NCBI GenBank assembly: GCA_020086605.1
Contig: JACBWW010000002.1
Coordinates: 31,345,287-31,409,286, forward strand
Source of the DNA: Lanius collurio
Taxonomy: Eukaryota > Chordata > Aves > Passeriformes > Laniidae
DNA length: 64,000 bases
Direction: 5' to 3'
A model generated the notes under the pieces. That model saw only the letters and a program-made list of their open reading frames with translations, did no database searches and was not told the origin of the DNA. Positions 61,452 to 64,000 of this stretch are shown in pieces. How positions within the stretch are numbered: the first letter of the stretch is position 1; each line of letters begins with the position of its first letter. The translations under genes and the position numbers were made by a program.

Positions 61452-64000
61452 GTCTTCTTTAATATCACTTTCTTTATGTGCCCTCTGCTTTTACATAGTT
61501 TATTCAGTGTATCTGTCCATGTCCCCTCTACTTAATTTTATTTCTTTGTAATTTGTTGTTTGGCTTTTGTTTATTTTATTTATTTAGGTTTCAGTTCATT
61601 CAGTTTCTATTCACCATTTGCCACTGCTTGAGTCTTTGCTTTAAAAGACCACACTTGATTTACAAAAATGATTACAGGCTTTGTCTTGTCCTCCTTCCTC
61701 TCCCTTTCCCTTATCACTGAGCAGAAGTATGCAAGGGTATATTGCAACTACTTCATCATCATTTCTGTATCTGCTGGATAAGAACATAGAAAACAAAATG
61801 AATTTTTACCATCAGACTCTGTATTTCTGTATATCAGACCGAAATTCTCTTATCCCACTGTTCTAAATTCAAGTAACAAAGTTCAAAAGTGTCTATAGCC
61901 CATTTTTTCCTTCTATTAATTCCTGTCTGTTAATATTCTGAGCATCTTCAGCTAACAAAGTTTAGCTGAACATTTGTTAAAAATTTAGAGCCTTTGTATC
62001 TTATAAAATCCAGACCCATACAGAACTCCAAGTATACACAAATCTAAATTTTCCTGTAAAGGCAAGAGGAACAAATTTGAGGCATCAGGGACATGATTCT
62101 AGAGAAGAGAAGGAGAAAAGTACAAAAAGAGTTTTCACTGTTGGGTCATTGAGATGCTATCTCATATTCCAGGTCATCTTTTAAGGAAAGCTTAAAATAC
62201 ATTCAGATTCTGTGGTATTGTTCTTTTGGGATCTTACAGTTTATCCCTCTGCTTCCAGCATATGTACCTTCTTCATTGAAGACAAAAGAACTTGAGGTAC
62301 AAAGAAATATTTGACTTTTCAAAGAGATTTTCTGTATGTTTCAGAAATTATGTCGATCATATTTTCTTCTCAGGTCTTTTGATGCACAGATTTTTGAGTC
62401 ATTAAAGCCTCTTCTTCTTTCTTCCCTACTTCAAAAGTAACTTACAAGATTTTAAGAACAAATGTATTCTCCTCCTGAGGTCTGGCCGCTGTTGCTCTCC
62501 AGGGCCACCCAGCCCTGTGCTGTGCAGTTCAATACAAGGCACAGGAGAAGACCAGCAGTGCTCAGAGGATGAGGCTCAGGTCTGAGAGCAGCCCATGAGG
62601 AATACCCATTCAAAGTCTGATTTCAATAAGTCTGAGCTGCAAGTGCATTGCTGCCTGTGTGCATGCTCTCCTTAGACACACCACTCATACCACAGCAGAA
62701 TGAAAAAACCCACAACCAATTTTATTAATCTTACTTCATCTCTAGAAAAGACATTAAGAGAAATCACAGCAACTGTTCTGGCGCCCAGGTGTCAGCTCTT
62801 TCTGTTTCATCACCATTTTCTCCCTGAGCAGCCATCTCTGCTGCTGATGGACCAGTTTGGTCATGTTTCAGTCATGTTTATACAAGGTTTTACTGTAAAC
62901 TATTTCTGCTATTTCTTCTGTCCCTATTCCTAGTGAACAACATATAACTGCTATTTGTTGTCAATGACATTTAACTTTTCTTCTTAAGGCTGCTGTCTGC
63001 TCCTGGAAACATGCAATATAAGCAAATAACTGACAAGTCAATCTTTCCCTTGGGTTTCCAGTGTAGAGGAATTTTCTCATTTAGAAAAGCTGAAGATTTG
63101 CCTATAAGGACTCAGACTCAGACTGTGAGATGATGTAATTAAAATATAAAAAAAAATTCATTATTTTGAAAGCTTTTTTTGGTAATTATTCTCTATTCCG
63201 GTTCCTAACGCTGAACACCTGATGTTTAACAGTAAACTGTGAGAAAGGTTATATGGAAATTTGTTTGCTTCTACTTCAAGATCCAGTCTTGAGAGGAGAG
63301 GGAAAAATCAGGCATCTCAAAGGTACATGCTCCTCAGTTTTCTGAGTATTATTTTATTCAGACTCAGGCATCTCTTACCCTAAGTCCTTATTCTTAAACT
63401 ACAGACATCTTGTAAACCTCTAGGCTTCTGCTTACAACTCTCCTTGGCAACACACCTGACAGAGAAGAAAGAATGCCTTTCCATAAAACACATATTTCAG
63501 CCAAATTCTCATTACCCTGTTGTATGAGCACTTCAGCATTTTCAGTTCTTGTGCTTCTGCCCAGGAGGAGTGCAGAAGAATTGGTGGGGCAGGCTTCTGG
63601 CAAAACCCAATTAATTTTGTCCCAAGGATATTTTCACTCTTTAAATATTCATGTTGAAAGATGAGCATAATATATAACAAAGGGATGTGAATAAAAATAC
63701 ATTTAAAATCCTGTTTGATTGGATAATGTTCTTGACTTTCCTGTGTTATTCTGCAGTTCAACCATTGGCTTTTGCCAGTTTGCAATTCAGGAGACATATC
63801 ACTTTCATGTGTCTCATCATAACAGTCATATTATAGGGCTCTCACTTTATGATTGGCTGACTGTAATTCATTTCAGACATAAATTCTTGCAGAGACCACA
63901 TTGTAATCTTTTTTTTTTTTTTTTTACAAGCTTTCAGATATGCAGGCTAATACTTATATTCTGCATGAGTATTAATTTCAGAGGAATTCAATCATTGAAG
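61452..64000. other. Unique noncoding DNA after the gap
   Basis: AT-rich sequence with no supported gene. A GC-richer stretch at about 62465-62600 is unassigned. TTCAGCTAA and its complement TTAGCTGAA form a 9-bp inverted repeat near 61947-61970. A run of 17 T lies at 63909-63925. A 121-codon - strand open frame (63432-63797) overlaps a 69-codon frame and is unrecognised. Confidence 0.55.
63909..63925 (-). repeat. Poly-T run of 17
   Basis: Simple homopolymer. It could be the reversed A-tail of an old retroposon, but no body is recognisable next to it. Confidence 0.95.

Noticed and set aside
60503..61551. Open frames of 291-336 codons on both strands
   Set aside because: They run through the N gap. 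Only the few codons at each end are real sequence.
1..64000. CRISPR arrays, operons, phage or bacterial defence systems
   Set aside because: CR1 LINEs, retroviral LTRs and vertebrate microsatellites show this is bird nuclear DNA. No spaced direct-repeat array or dense coding is present.

Overview
The window is nuclear DNA from a bird, most likely a songbird. It carries antisense 3' ends of CR1 LINEs and four LTRs whose wording matches passerine endogenous-retrovirus LTR families as I remember them. The lineage call rests on recognition, not on a database search. The sequence is AT-rich and CpG-poor apart from a few patches. It has in-frame stops everywhere and one 805-base assembly gap. I find no protein-coding gene, exon set, tRNA, rRNA, CRISPR array or bacterial-style operon. 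Open reading frames are short, frequent on both strands and unlike any protein I recognise. The longest are made by the N gap, by GC-rich LTR sequence or by simple repeats. The best description is a gene desert or a very long intron.

Layout: 1-1802 unique DNA; 1803-2731 GC-rich LTR; 2732-4900 unique DNA with a poly-A run; 4901-5528 second LTR; 7355-7600 ancient amniote MIR/L3-like repeat; 8406-8461 a 28-bp tandem duplication; 10749-11088 a CpG-dense patch; 11540-11640 a possible ancient repeat; 12973-13190 an internally deleted CR1; 18218-18590 a solo LTR with a perfect 6-bp target-site duplication; 27748-27800 a CR1 scrap in sense orientation; 29213-30145 a long antisense CR1 split by a (GATA)13 array; 34536-34729 a short duplication followed by a perfect 18-bp inverted repeat; 45909-46115 a third antisense CR1; 46648-46745 a second ancient-repeat fragment; 46896-47011 a compound TTCC/TGCC microsatellite; 49571-50192 (ends approximate) a fourth LTR with two polyadenylation signals; 60647-61451 the assembly gap; then unique DNA to the end.

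All four LTRs point along the + strand and lie without internal retroviral sequence, so all look like solo LTRs. Several unique stretches (for example 32000-32220, 35680-35960 and 59300-59680) have the look of conserved noncoding regulatory elements: homeodomain-type ATTA cores, E-boxes, octamer-like words and retained CpGs. That is inference and needs an alignment. I did not find a previously undescribed biological system here. The most distinctive items are the CpG-dense patch, the perfect inverted repeat, the compound microsatellite and the candidate regulatory elements.
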